Source: Carposina sasakii
Taxonomy: Eukaryota; Arthropoda; Insecta; Lepidoptera; Carposinidae
Assembly: GCA_014607495.2 (NCBI GenBank)
Contig: CP053149.1
Span: 12,908,120 to 12,972,119, forward strand
Direction of reading: 5' to 3'
Length of the DNA: 64,000 bases
Positions within the stretch are counted from its first letter, which is position 1. Each line of letters opens with the position of its first letter. Shown here one piece after another: positions 12,615-30,207 of the stretch. The notes under the pieces are model-generated. The model had not been told where the DNA came from. It did no database searches and saw only the letters and a program-made list of their open reading frames with translations. Made by a program: the position numbers and the translations under genes.

Positions 12615-13385
12615 CGCCCTAACTAGATTTTATCTCTCTTTTATATTTTTCAAGCTTATCTTATATGACAAATAACACCAACGAACATAGTGAGCAGTAA
12701 TATTGTATCAATTTATTTATTTATCTATACTTCATCTTTAGTACAGTAAAGCATTATGTGAATTATCAAGGCATATTGCTGTTATTAGCAAACTAGACAT
12801 AGGAAAAAACAGGTGGCTAGACACTATTAAAAAATCCTAAAAATATGCTTACAAAAATGATACTTAGTAATAATGTTTACTACTAAATAAAACGCACGAA
12901 AATAGTTAAATATTTTTCCAAGATGACATAATATTACACTGTGTAATAAAACTAAAAATAATAATTTAAAAGTTTATAAGAGATCAGAACAAAATGGCCA
13001 ATTTAACATTACACTTAGAATGTCGTTTTAATCAAATAATAGGGAGCTATTTTAAAAAGAAGTTTTAAGTATATTTAAATAATTTTAAACAAGTTTTAAT
13101 AAAAAATAAATGTAATTAGCATTACTAGGCTTGTACATTTTAATCATTCATTCTGTACTACCTACCTCAAACATTATGTATAGATTTTGTAGCTACTTTC
13201 TTTTTGAGACATGTTAGCAATGTATTACAATAGCTTACAAATAAAATATTGTGATGTAACCTTAAAATTATAATGGCAATATAAAATTGGGAGCTTATGT
13301 CTAGTATGTGTACTGTAAAATATAACTTTTATTATTGTTTTTATAATAATTTAAGTGTACCATGCTCGAAAACATTTATACAGTA

Positions 13386-15333
13386 GGGTGGAGTGAAACA
13401 TATGAAAAAAATTTTTTTTGCTCTTTTCAAATCTCCTGTATTATTAATCGGTGACCATATGTAAAAGCTTTATTCATGCAAAAAATCAAAGGTCTACGAC
13501 TTTATTTTCAGGTGGCACATTGAGATAATAGTTTCAAAAAACTAATATTTTTACTTATAAGCCTATCCTCAAAAAAGTTATTCTTAGTTAGTTATTCTTA
13601 CATACTTTGTAAGCAATATACTGGTTTTAACTTTGTCTAAGTGTGATCTCGAAAGCAAATATAGTACTTTCTTATAAAACTTTAATATATTATGGTTTTG
13701 AAATAGTGCCAAAGTTAAGTAAATTTTCATAAAAAATGCCTAAAACGCGTTAAGATTTCCGGTATCCTATATTTGATGATCCAATCAAATTCAGTGATAA
13801 CATGTTAATTGTCATGTGATTAAACACTACTTATGGATTAGAACGAAATGTTGAGTTGAATAATGGATGTTAGCAATAGATTTTCTGGGTGCATGAAGAA
13901 AGCATTTCTTTGAGTAGTATTCAAGACAACACTTTTTAAGTCATCTCGCAAATACATACTTCTTTTGACCATATTAAAGATGTGAATCGGACCAAATTTA
14001 CAAGAGGATTTTAACTTGATATCAAACCAATTTGATACGTAAACTTTCATGATGAAAGTGGCCAGTTCTTTTAATTTATTCGTCGGATATCAAACAACTT
14101 ATTTATTGAGTCATCGTAGAATATCTGCTTTTTGGAGTCATTACGTAATTTTTTCACATTCTTGTACTTTTGATAATATAAAATCATCCTAAACACGACT
14201 TGTTGATGGGTAATTGTAGGGATAGATTGCTTCAATATCGGAAGCAATCATTTCACATAAATTCCATCCCCTTCAGTCAAAGATTTATGTGAAATGATTG
14301 CTTCCGATATTGAATTCCATCCGACATTGAAGCAATCTGGAGTAAAGCCCTACAATTCCCTACAATTACTCATCAACAAGTCGTATCTAGGCTGATTTTA
14401 TATTATCAAAAGTACAATATGAATACTTTCATCATGAAAGTTTACGCACCAAATTGGTTTGATATGAAGCCAAAATCCTCCTGTAAATTTAGTCCGATTC
14501 ACATCTTTAATATGGTCAAAAGAAGTATGTATTTGCGAGATGACTTAAAAAGTGTTGTCTTAAATACTATTCAAAGAAATGCTTTCTTCATGCACCCAGA
14601 AAATCTATTGCTGGCTATGTTACAAGATGATAATCAACAAGTACGACGGCTGGCTCTTCGGAGTTGTGAAGGCAAGAAAAGAGTCCAAAGGAAATAAAGT
14701 TCGTGATTTCCAGTTACCAGAGCTAAAAATAAATGCGACAAACTATTATGATTTGATAGAATGGGCAAAAGATAAGATAACGGAACCCCCGTAACAATGA
14801 AAAACAACGACTCGGAAATTGCTACAAAAATTTCATCTGGAGGTAAATTGTTTGATATTGAGAAGTACCCTTGCCACACTCAGGCAGTCGAAAGGTGTAT
14901 CAAACTTGTAGCTGAGGCTTCGGTGTCTGTTCGTGGCCCCGATGCTAGAGATGGTTTCATTCGTACTAGAATAAAATCAAGGCAAGAAATACCTATTTTT
15001 GACACCAAATCTCAGTATTTCCGTCAAAAAGAAGACACTGGGACTTCTGATACTGAACATTAAAATGTTATTTTTATGGTAATTTGATATAGTAATTCAT
15101 TGTACTAGTAGTTTTAAGTATAAATTCAGTAAAATATACAGTATTATTGTCAGAAATAAATATTTATTTGCAACTCTTTTTTTTCTTATTTTTCTACCTT
15201 CATACCTAATGCGCCACCTCAAGATATAGAATTAGAAAGCTGGTATTTTGCATGAACATTTCCATTACGATGGATCACTGTTTGAGAAACCAGGAAACTT
15301 AAAATCCAGAAAAAAAAAAATTTCACTCCACCC
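13386..15333 (+). mobile_element. 1.95 kb TIR transposon with broken ORF and internal inverted copy
   Basis: TIRs GGGTGGAGTGAAA / TTTCACTCCACCC are flanked by TA (13384-13385, 15334-15335). The plus strand encodes pieces of one protein in three shifting frames: 14419-14697, 14579-14794 and 14797-15063, i.e. two near-compensating frameshifts. The last piece has a YPCHTQAVERCIKLVAEAS motif that I recall as recurrent in multi-copy arthropod ORFs but cannot place in a named transposase superfamily. A minus-strand block (14050-13865) is an inverted copy of 14430-14615, so the element can fold on itself. Identity as a decayed DNA transposon is supported by its ends; the superfamily is unknown. Confidence 0.65.
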
Positions 15334-15600
15334 TATTATACAGTCTATCTATAGGTATATAACAACTTACTGCGCTGTTTCAGTCAATATATATGTCGCA
15401 GTATATCAGGGACACAAACTGAGTCTAGGGGCACATCAATGAGGGACACGACGAACGTACTGACAAGTTAAGTATTTTAATTAAACCTTTAAATGTTAAA
15501 TGGTTGAAAATTGCATATTTTTTGTAGCTGCTTGACAGAGCCATGCTGTTTGATCTGAATACATTATGCCATTCCAGCTACATTTTTTTTTTACAGTTAG

Positions 15601-15674
15601 CTAGGCAAACATTTGACCGCCATCGTGCCTGATGTTAAGCAAGATGCGGCCTAGGGTGGTACATGTTTGCCTAG
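15601..15674. repeat. 74 bp inverted-terminal repeat
   Basis: CTAGGCAAACAT at the left and ATGTTTGCCTAG at the right are perfect complements around GCCTGATGTTAAGCAAGATG. Confidence 0.6.
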
Positions 15675-16739
15675 AAAGTGCCTATTCACTCTAGCTTTGA
15701 AGATATAAAAAATTAATTTGGACTTTATTGAAATAGTAAACTTTACAATATATTTACCGCGCCTCTCCTTGGGTATCAAAACGCGCATATAACGACAGAA
15801 CTAAATGAGTATTCCTTGTTTGGTATTTCCCTGTTAGATAAATTAGTAGGGACAGTGATTAAAAAGCAATACAGTCTGTAGTATAAACTACGTGCTTTAT
15901 ATTATCATACTGAATTCACACAATCACATATTAAGGGATGAATAATATCAGACCGGATAATGACTGGCGTGTCGTGTTCACGGATTTGAAGCGTTACATT
16001 TAGTAGGAATCAGTAAAGGTCAAAGGTCCAAGGCACCAAGTGCTAAAGTATCGCTGCGGTTATTTTAGTTTTGGGTTCAACACATCTCGTGTTAAAACCT
16101 ACGTATGTACAGTCACGCCCACTACCCCCAAAGTAGATGAGTGTGTATGACATACATGAGGGGATTAGTCAGTCTGTAGATTTAGGCATGTCAAAGGAAA
16201 AGATAAGACTGCTTGCATTACAATTATGTACATCACCAGTAAAATCGCTGTATAAATATAACTCACGAATATCAAATAATACTTATTACGCGGGATTACT
16301 AATTTAAACACTAGAATAGGTACACAAGAATTAATTACACATGACATTCGAATCGAACTGATAGCACCACCATTCGTAACAACCACTATGCTCATACACC
16401 AACCATCCGCATGCTTATTCTAGCTATCATATAGAACTGACGAGAATATACAAACTTGCTACACAAGTGCTTAAAGTACAATATTCATAATAGGGTCCCG
16501 GCAGACGTAAGTGCACATTACAATTGAAATGAAAACAACATCGCCACATAATGCCAGTTCTTAATAATCTAATAAATTATTGCTGCTTCATACAAATGAC
16601 ACAATTTTTGGTCCAATCAAACAAGCAAGCGCACGCAAATATACAGTTCGACTTAAATATTAAAAATAAATAAATTGTAATATGCACTTACGCGCTCGTC
16701 TGAGAATCATCCCTCTTTAAAATTAGGGTACCGTGAAGG

Positions 16740-19700
16740 TCAACGGATGAGGCAAGTGAGGCAGAGTTCTGCGGAACCGATGCAGTCGTCGTGGCAGAAC
16801 GCGCCGCATTTCTTGCACAGGATCATGGCTCGCAGGTTACACACGCAGGGGTCGTCGGCGCCCACGCTGCGACATCTTGCCACGCTCTGGGAATTAATAA
16901 AGTAACAATAGAAATATAACCTAAAAGTAACGTTATTTGGGCACAGCTGTAGTTTTATAGCAATAAACTACGTGTGAGTATTATGTTTTAGCTAGGAATC
17001 GTAATGGGTTCACCCACTTTTTGCGATTCTAGAAAGATGTGGCTAACTTATTCCATCCATAGATCCTATTTTCATTTTAAATAAGGAGTAATGTTCGCAT
17101 ATAGGCAAAGCAACAAAGTATAAATACATAAGACAACTACTTATAGAAACATTCATGACTTGGAAAACCATTATCAAAGTTTGCAAAATGGGGTCACAGT
17201 ATATTGGCCATCTTCTAATCATGAACTCCTACGTACCACACAAAGTAACTGGCAACAAGTGGCATGTTTATCATCCTGCTACACGAAAGAAAGAAGATAG
17301 GTAAAAAAACATGGAGAACAAAAGCAGTAACTTACAACATTAGTGTTCTGGTTCGCTGGCGGCGCACTGGACGCCCGCGGGGCTACGGTCGGAGTTCTCT
17401 GAACGAGGATGTACTGGCCGACGTTGTTCGGTCGGTTCTCAATCATCTGAAAGCGAACATCGCTAATGTACATTCGTAGGACAGAACCGCCCGCAACTCG
17501 GAGCGGAAATACGATCGGGCCGGAAGAGCTTCTCTTTTCACCGCATTATTCTCTTCTAATAATTGTATCTCGTAGTATTATGCCCGTTACATAGAAGATC
17601 CATCTGTACTCACATTATTTAAACATGTTATTCAAAAGGTAGAAGACAGCCACAGTTGTACGTGTCGATTTAAAACTAAATTGTTCTTACAACCTAATTG
17701 GAAAATCATCTTGTATCATGACTAACAGGTAGACATACCTCCGCATGAGGCGGCGCGGCCGGCAGCTGGCGAACGAGCACGGGCGGCGCACGCGGCGCTC
17801 GCTGCGGCCGCGTGAGTAGCGCGGGCGGCGGCCGCAGCTGTCCGCGCAGCGCGTCGCGGTTCGGGCTGTTCTGGATCACCGCCTGGCAGATCTGGTAGCT
17901 GCGCTCGAGGTTAACTGCTCCGGGCGGCACTTTGTTTGACATTCTACTCCTAAAAGTGTTACAGTCTTCAAGAAACGGCGATTTGTAACAAACGAACGAA
18001 ATATTGTAGAACGTATCAAGAATACGAGCAAGGGCGGATCTCACTCCTTCATAGGGGCTTAGGGCAGCTTAGGCACAAGTTTATCAAGCCTAACATATCG
18101 GACCCTCAGCCCAAAATGAAAGTTGAGTATGACCACCCCTGACTCTCAAGTCTAGATGTGCCTGGAGGTTGGGGAGACGCATTACCTATAAAACATCCTC
18201 GTCTTCTAATCTGACGCGCTGTTATGTAATACGGAGGATGTAATAATGAGCCTTCGATATATGCGTATGATACACACGGCTGTGATTCCGAAATAGGGTG
18301 GCCAGTTTAGTAAAGCAGGGACAAATGTAAAAGTATAAGTTGCTGGCTGAGAGCACGCCCTCCTTAGTCGATTATTACGACTGCGGTACGATGAAGCCTA
18401 TTACAATATTATGTAGAGAAGATGGGTGATAAGGTTGTTATGACAAGCCTAATACAAAATGATTGTGACAACCCCTGATCATCGATGCTTAATACTACTA
18501 ACACTAAAAATACGAAAGTTTGTAATGGATGTGATTAGGGCTTCCAATCCCGCAGCCTGAATTCAATCTCGGTATTTACGGGACTACGATATTTCAATCT
18601 CGCGCGATCTCGGTATTTGCGGGATCCCGCATATTGAAAATATTCAGTTTTATAAGGCAAATAAAATAATGAATTAATCAACTCCACATTTATTTACGTT
18701 CATATTACTACTAATATGAGATCAATCAAATAACACGGTTTGTAACAAAAAGGGTTCCGTATGAAAGGTAAATTACAGTTTACGATTTATGACGTATTAA
18801 AAAAACGACTTACTAGATCTCGTTCAAACCAATTTTCGTTGGGCGTATATTTTTTTTTGTTTTATCATTCTTATTTTAGAAGTTACGGGAGGGGGGGCAC
18901 ATTTTACCACTTTGGAAGAAGTGTCACTCGCGCAAATTCAGTTTAGAAAAAAATTATATTAGAAACATCAATAGCATTTTTGAAGACTTATCCATAGATA
19001 CTCCACACATATTACGGGTTCGATTAAATTTTTTTCCGGTCACCGAGTGATCGCGCTCGCGATAGGTCGCTTGCACGATTTTTTTCAATCCTGCAAATCC
19101 CGCGGATCCCGCGCCCGTAATCCCGCGGATTGGAAAATGGTGCGGGATCCCGCAATACCGAGATCTCGATTGGAATTGGAGCGATTGGAAGCCCTAGATG
19201 TGATGGAAAGATTTAACTCTTTCAGGCAAAAAATACCGAATCATCAAAATTTAAAAAAAAATCTAGTTGGTATACATAATACTATTATATACAACTATTC
19301 TTATAAATCAAACTTACCTACTCGGATCTTTTCCAGTCTTTAACTTTTTTCCTATATGCCTAACACTCTGATTTACAGCTGAAATAACTGAAGGGTTAGA
19401 AGAGTTAGAACTTGACACCATACTAGTTGCCGGCTCTATTTCCTGCTTCAATGACATATCTTTCATGGACTGACAACTCTCAGACGAATTTGAAGATTCC
19501 ATGTTAAAATTTGTATCCCTATCATCTTTATACATACAGTTTTCATCATTTGCATTAACATCATCCATACTTGTTTTAGAATCTTCACTCATGTACCTAG
19601 TGGTGTCAATTTTTTCACTGGAAAAGTTATGAATAGTCAACGCATTTTCATTGTGAATCCATTCATTTTCACTCTTCCATGATGCTGAATTTTTTGGTTT

Positions 19701-22271
19701 TGCAGGGTCTTGTAGATTATCATCAGGGAAAGAGACCATCTGTAAGAAATCATAGGGCATTTTCATCTGATATGCACTTAACATGATCAGTATTTTAATT
19801 AATAAAGTTTTGACTTACTGATGTATTAGTAACTTCCATCATGGGTATTGAAGAATTTTGTGTCATAGGCATTGTAACAACAGCAGTTACATCTGCAATG
19901 TTAAATATAACATAGTCAGTAAAATCGTCATTTGTTTGCTGCATGTTTTTGTTTACGTAATATTTAAATCAATCTACCTTCAATAAACAACAATTTTATT
20001 TGACAGTTATTATTATACCCTATCCACAGTATAAAATTGAGCATAGTACCTAGTTTTACTTACTTGTTTCATTCATGTAAGAGGATAGTTCCATTAAATT
20101 AGGATGAGGAGTATATTTAACTTCATTATTAGGGTGTGCTGTAAATTTTATGTCTTCATTATCTGCTAAAAACATAAAGTAAAATGTAAGTACATTAGTT
20201 CTACTACTTTGTAATAACAAAATTAGTTAGAACAAAGATCTGCATTTTATGATGCGAAAGCAAAAATTTTACCTGATGTTAATATTGAAAGACCAGTTTC
20301 CATTATAAATGATTCTGCATCTTTAAAATGTTCATCATAATAATTTTGAATATTATTTTCAGTAGGTCTAATCTTCTCTTCATATTTATCTGATGGCTCA
20401 CTATCAGATTTAAAACTAGTTTCGTCAATTATAGGTTGGTGTTCAGTTTCATGAACAATTTGAATATTTGGATAAGATTCATTGTTAGTAACTGCAAAAG
20501 ATTCACTATGTATCACATCCTGGACACTTGCACATTCAGTTCTAAGGTTGTCTTGATTGTGGTATGGTTCTAACATAAACTCACTGTTATTTTCATTAGA
20601 TTTGAGTTCTTCTTTAGAGGCAGAGTGTGTGTCTATTTCTGTCACCATATGTTCTGATGATAAATCAGTATGTAATGCTGATTTAATGGCAGAAGCTATA
20701 ATATTAGCTGTCCCTTCTACTTTTAAACTAGATACAGAAGATAAACTTCTATCATCATACTCATCATTTGAAGCTGTAACTTTACTATCTTCACTATTTG
20801 TATCAACATTATCTTGAACTGGATAGTCTTCATTGTGACTTTTTGAGTCATCTACATAGTTTGCTTCAATGTCTGAGCCATTATTACTGCCAACACTTTC
20901 AGAGGTATGTGGTAGAAAACTACTAGCATTGTCTAATATACAGTCATCTTCAAATCGAAGTCTTTTTGATATTTGGTATTCATCAACATCATCACTTAAT
21001 CTCTTCGTTGTTTCAGAGAAATCATATGCTTTGTCCTCATCATAGTCCTTAGAAGTACTTGATTCTTCAATTGTAACTACAGTTAAATCCAGTTCTTGTT
21101 TGAATTCACTTTCAGGCTCAATTTCAGGAATTAATAATGGATCTATAGGTGTGGTGGATACAGAATCATCCATCCTCTGCAAAGAGGAAGAGTCTGAGAA
21201 GTTAAATTCTGCTTGGCAGTCAACATAGCCCTGGTTCTGACTTTTTAACTGTTTTATAGGCAATAAGTCTGGAACTGGTGGTGATGATTTAGCAGTGTCT
21301 GTAACTGTCTCAATAATATCATCTGCTTTAGATGATGATCTTGTGACTGCACCAACAGACCTTAATCTTTTACTATTGTTCTGGGATTTATTCTTTTTGA
21401 TTTTGGGCACAGTACTGCTACTGGTGATAGAAGCAGTAGGTCTCAGTTTGATTGTTGTTTTCAAGGAGGGCCTTTCTGAATTGAATCCCAGGCAAGATTT
21501 TTCTTTTTTAAATTTATCACCCCAAAAAGGTTCAAAGTGCTTTAGCTTCCATGGATCAATTTTGCTCTTTTCTTTTTCAGTCTCAGTTTTAAATTTCTGT
21601 TGATTTTCTGGTGTAAATTCACCTCCTGATAGGCTTTCTTGCCATTCCAAGCAGGCACGAGCAAAGAATTCGTTATTTAACCCAGATGAAACTAAACGTC
21701 CAGAAGTACTTGGCCTGTCAACATTTGGTAGCAATTGTCCCAGTTTATATTGATACAATGGTGGGAGCAAAGAAAATGTATGTTTATTTAGAAGAGCTCT
21801 AATGTTCATATTTACTAAGATGGAATCAGGAGTCTCTAAATCAATACAACCTTCTCTGGTTTGCTGCAACTGAGCTGCCGTAGATAACTTCTTACTGCTG
21901 CGTTTTCTGGGTTTCATACAGAAACCAGGTATGCTTGCAAGGACTTCACGCATTGTAGATGGGCGACTAGTATTTGAGCTAATTTCTGAATGGGATGGCG
22001 AAGCCATCCATTCTCTATTTTCTGGGGGTGGTGGCGGAGGCAGAGGTTTCACGATTATCCTTGGTAAAGGTCTAGAATGGGTAGAACTTTTTTTTCTCCG
22101 TTTGGACTGTTTTTTAGAAGAATGTTTACTGGATTTCTCGCTATCATCAGGAATGCGTATGATTGAAAACTGTTCATTGTTGTTATAAGTTACATATTTA
22201 CTTTCTGTAGATTTGTCAGAATAGTCCATAGTCTGGTCCATGACCTTTGTATGTGATACATCAAGCTCCAT
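16740..22271 (-). CDS. Asx: Additional sex combs (Polycomb PR-DUB cofactor, ASXL family)
   Basis: Seven exons in transcript order: 22271-20273, 20165-20064, 19892-19819, 19766-19318, 17949-17739, 17446-17336 and 16886-16740. They sum to 3093 nt (1030 aa), and phases agree at every junction. Residues about 146-230 form the DEUBAD domain ([17 protein letters not shown], the NEF motif in [23 protein letters not shown]), which in the family binds and activates the BAP1/Calypso deubiquitinase acting on histone H2A. The last exon encodes the C-terminal ASXL PHD finger ([22 protein letters not shown] then CLTCLIR-stop). Exon 5 carries the conserved [21 protein letters not shown] block. Between lies a long, acidic Ser/Asn-rich low-complexity region. 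No HARE-HTH-like N-terminal domain is visible. The start is the ATG at 22271; the in-frame GTG further upstream is not needed. Head-to-head with Rm62. Confidence 0.95.
18538..19194. mobile_element. 657 bp TIR element in Asx intron 4
   Basis: Ends GGGCTTCCAATCCCGC and GCGATTGGAAGCCC with TA on both sides. Subterminal copies of TCTCGGTATTTRCGGGA-like motifs occur on both arms. No transposase ORF. Confidence 0.65.
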
Positions 22272-23779
22272 TATATAGTTAAATGAGCACACGGGGATAT
22301 TACAAAAGGAAAACTCGTAAAATTAAAATAATGAATGCCGATTAAAAACGTACTGTTTCAACCCATTGTGTATCATTGGATAAAGCATTGGTTTTAATAG
22401 TACTATTTGATAGCCTAGGAGTATACACTGTATCTATATCATTACATAAATATATGGTTTCATAAATATTGAGCTTTGGTTGGATAACATTAATTTTGTT
22501 AAAAGTAAAATCAAATGTCACAACAACGCAGAAAATGGATTCCATTGGGCCATAGACATTTTTTTTCTTTATTGCTAGATGTATTCCAAGGAATTTATTC
22601 AGTGAGCTCGCAGTCGTATACTCGTTGGCCGATTGATGATGAAGACGAAACGATTTGGTTTCGGATCAACACATACGAAACATGATTTTTTTTCGCATCA
22701 TCTTCCTGCCCTTATCACATTATTTACAGGGTCGGCGCAATAGCGTTTTTTTAGAAAATCACATTGCCAAAGATTTGACGTTTGTTTTTTTACACAGAGG
22801 AGGTCTTGGCTTGGTCCTAAAGAGTCAACTTTTTACGGCTGATCTGGGTCTGTAACAGGATTCATCTAAGGTAACAGGCTTAAGCTATTAACAAACGTTC
22901 CGATTTGGCTGGAGCCGACCATATCGCGACCGATGGAGCAACCGTTCCAACATTGCCACAGACGTTCCGACGGTTGGCCATCCAACCGTCAGTTGCCTTT
23001 GCTCTGAACGGAGTACGGACGTCATGCCGCCTGCTCTTTCAAAGCAAGCGATTGCCGCTATAGTTGTGGCAGCTATACGAGTACATGGCCTACATCGTCA
23101 TGTTTATTTTTTACAGTTTTTAATGTAGCCGCCTAGCCTAATTTTATTAGAACTTCCAGCATGATTAAATATGCTTGATTTCTTTGTTACAATAATCTTT
23201 GTGGGTTAAGTCCCACATACAGGGAAAATCATTATATAATTCCAATAATTTTTTCCCGTTCTGTAACTGCATTCATGTCATTCATGTTGACGTCCTACGT
23301 CGGCGGCGTTGCAAATGCGATTGTCGTTCGTTCGGTCGGAACGAAATTTATAGACGTACCAATTTGGCTGGACGGTCGGCTTGTCGGATGCGCTGGCGAA
23401 CCGACCACGTCCAACCAGTATTAATAATAATTATGTCGGACCGACCACCCTATACACATTCCGTTTTGGTCGTGATGGGGTGGTCGGCTCCAGCCAAATC
23501 GGAACGTCTGTTAATAGTTTTAATCGGGTCCAACTTTGAAGTCATTCATTCCTGCTTCCGCTGTTAACAGATTTTTTTTCTGGCAACACTGCTATGAAGT
23601 GAACGCAACTCAATCGTTGATATCATTCAATTTTCGTCGCCATTTTGTTTGTGTTAATTTTCCAGAACACGCTAATCTTTGAATTTGTAAAATTCGCTTA
23701 GTTTCTGAAGTTACGTGTGTATTATTCAGTTGAGTTGATTTATATTGATAAATTATAAAGGAATTCGATTGTTAATAAC
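22272..23779. promoter_or_regulatory. Divergent Asx/Rm62 promoter region containing a transposon
   Basis: 1.5 kb between the two start codons. The Rm62 5' UTR probably starts near 23600-23730 (TCAGTT at 23726), and the Asx leader lies near 22280-22600. The middle is occupied by the TIR element at 22885-23517. Confidence 0.5.
22885..23517. mobile_element. 633 bp TIR element between Asx and Rm62
   Basis: Ends CTATTAACAAACGTTCCGAT and ATCGGAACGTCTGTTAATAG, with the arm continuing as TTGGCTGGAGCCGACCA and its complement (about 38 bp). The interior has GACCGACC/CCAACCGTC-rich motifs and no transposase ORF. Confidence 0.75.
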
Positions 23780-29554
<5,775 letters not shown>

Positions 29555-29657
29555 ATGCCATTGAGGTTTGTCCAGTTCAAACCCAAACAACTCACTTTCA
29601 TTCATGACTATCACACTCAACCTAGACAAGCCTACATAATTTCAAGTAACCTTTGCA

Positions 29658-29663
29658 AATAAA
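29658..29663 (+). terminator. Rm62: Polyadenylation signal AATAAA for long Rm62 transcript
   Basis: AATAAA lies about 100 nt after the stop codon of the 988 aa form, in AT-rich sequence. It would end the transcript before the alternative exon at 29923, so poly(A) site choice may set which C-terminus is made. Confidence 0.5.
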
Positions 29664-29922
29664 ATTGTATCTATATTTAATTTCCTTTAATCTGAATATA
29701 ACATTGAGTAGGTAGATTATAATGTTTATTCTAGACTGACTCTGTTCAGACATAGAACAAGTGAGCCATTGACCAGATTATATTATCTATGTAAGTACTA
29801 CAAGAGTTACTTGAACATTATGTGTGGTAATGATATTACACTAAACAACTTCATAGGTATTAAAATCTATTGTTCTCTAGCTAGATTAATGTAATTTATA
29901 TTTATTTTTGTTTTCCTTTCAG

Positions 29923-29966
29923 AAAACGGATATAATGGCGATTCCCGGCGGCGCAGGAGACGTTAA
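29923..29966 (+). other. Rm62: Candidate alternative terminal exon of Rm62 (ENGYNGDSRRRRRR-stop)
   Basis: After the acceptor tttcctttcag at 29912-29922, a 44 nt stretch reads in phase from an upstream AG|GCAAGT site at 28298/28299 inside exon 6. The join gives glutamate, then NGYNGDSRRRRRR and a stop at 29964-29966. Spliced this way the protein is 584 aa, close to the usual p68/Rm62 size, and ends straight after the RS domain. The intron (28299-29922) would be GC-AG type with a perfect GC-donor consensus, and it would remove the whole Pro/Gly/Met-rich tail. A polyadenylation hexamer lies downstream at 30202. The frame and signals are seen; use of the exon is inference. Confidence 0.6.
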
Positions 29967-30201
29967 ATTGAAATATGTAGAGATTGCAGAACAAATCGTG
30001 CAAGTTAATAACTTTAAAATCGTAATTTTTATGCCCTACTTCATTCCATTATTGTATTTATTAGAGATTTCTTTATTGGCTTTGTCACTAGATGCAATGA
30101 ATTAATTGAACTAAATTCGAACTTATTTTAACTACATAGAAGAGAAACAATAATTTCAATGTTAAGTATCCTACATGATTTTCTTTAGAGAAGTACCCAG
30201 T

Positions 30202-30207
30202 AATAAA
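30202..30207 (+). terminator. Rm62: Polyadenylation signal AATAAA for short Rm62 transcript
   Basis: AATAAA about 235 nt after the alternative stop at 29966, in AT-rich noncoding sequence with no further exon-like signal nearby. Confidence 0.4.

Larger units (their letters stand above)
8895..16739. other. Spacer between Hydr2 promoter and Asx 3' end
   Basis: Divided among elements at 9700, 10114, 10645, 12450, 13386 and 15601. The 11.2-12.4 kb and 15.7-16.7 kb parts are plain AT-rich sequence; the latter probably includes the Asx 3' UTR. No host coding exon was identified. Confidence 0.5.

Noticed and set aside
17264..17479. Plus-strand frame across Asx exon 6
   Set aside because: Antisense shadow of a real minus-strand exon with consistent splice sites.
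22272..22292. Upstream in-frame extension of Asx from a GTG codon
   Set aside because: GTG is not an expected eukaryotic initiator here; ATG at 22271 starts a plausible N-terminus.
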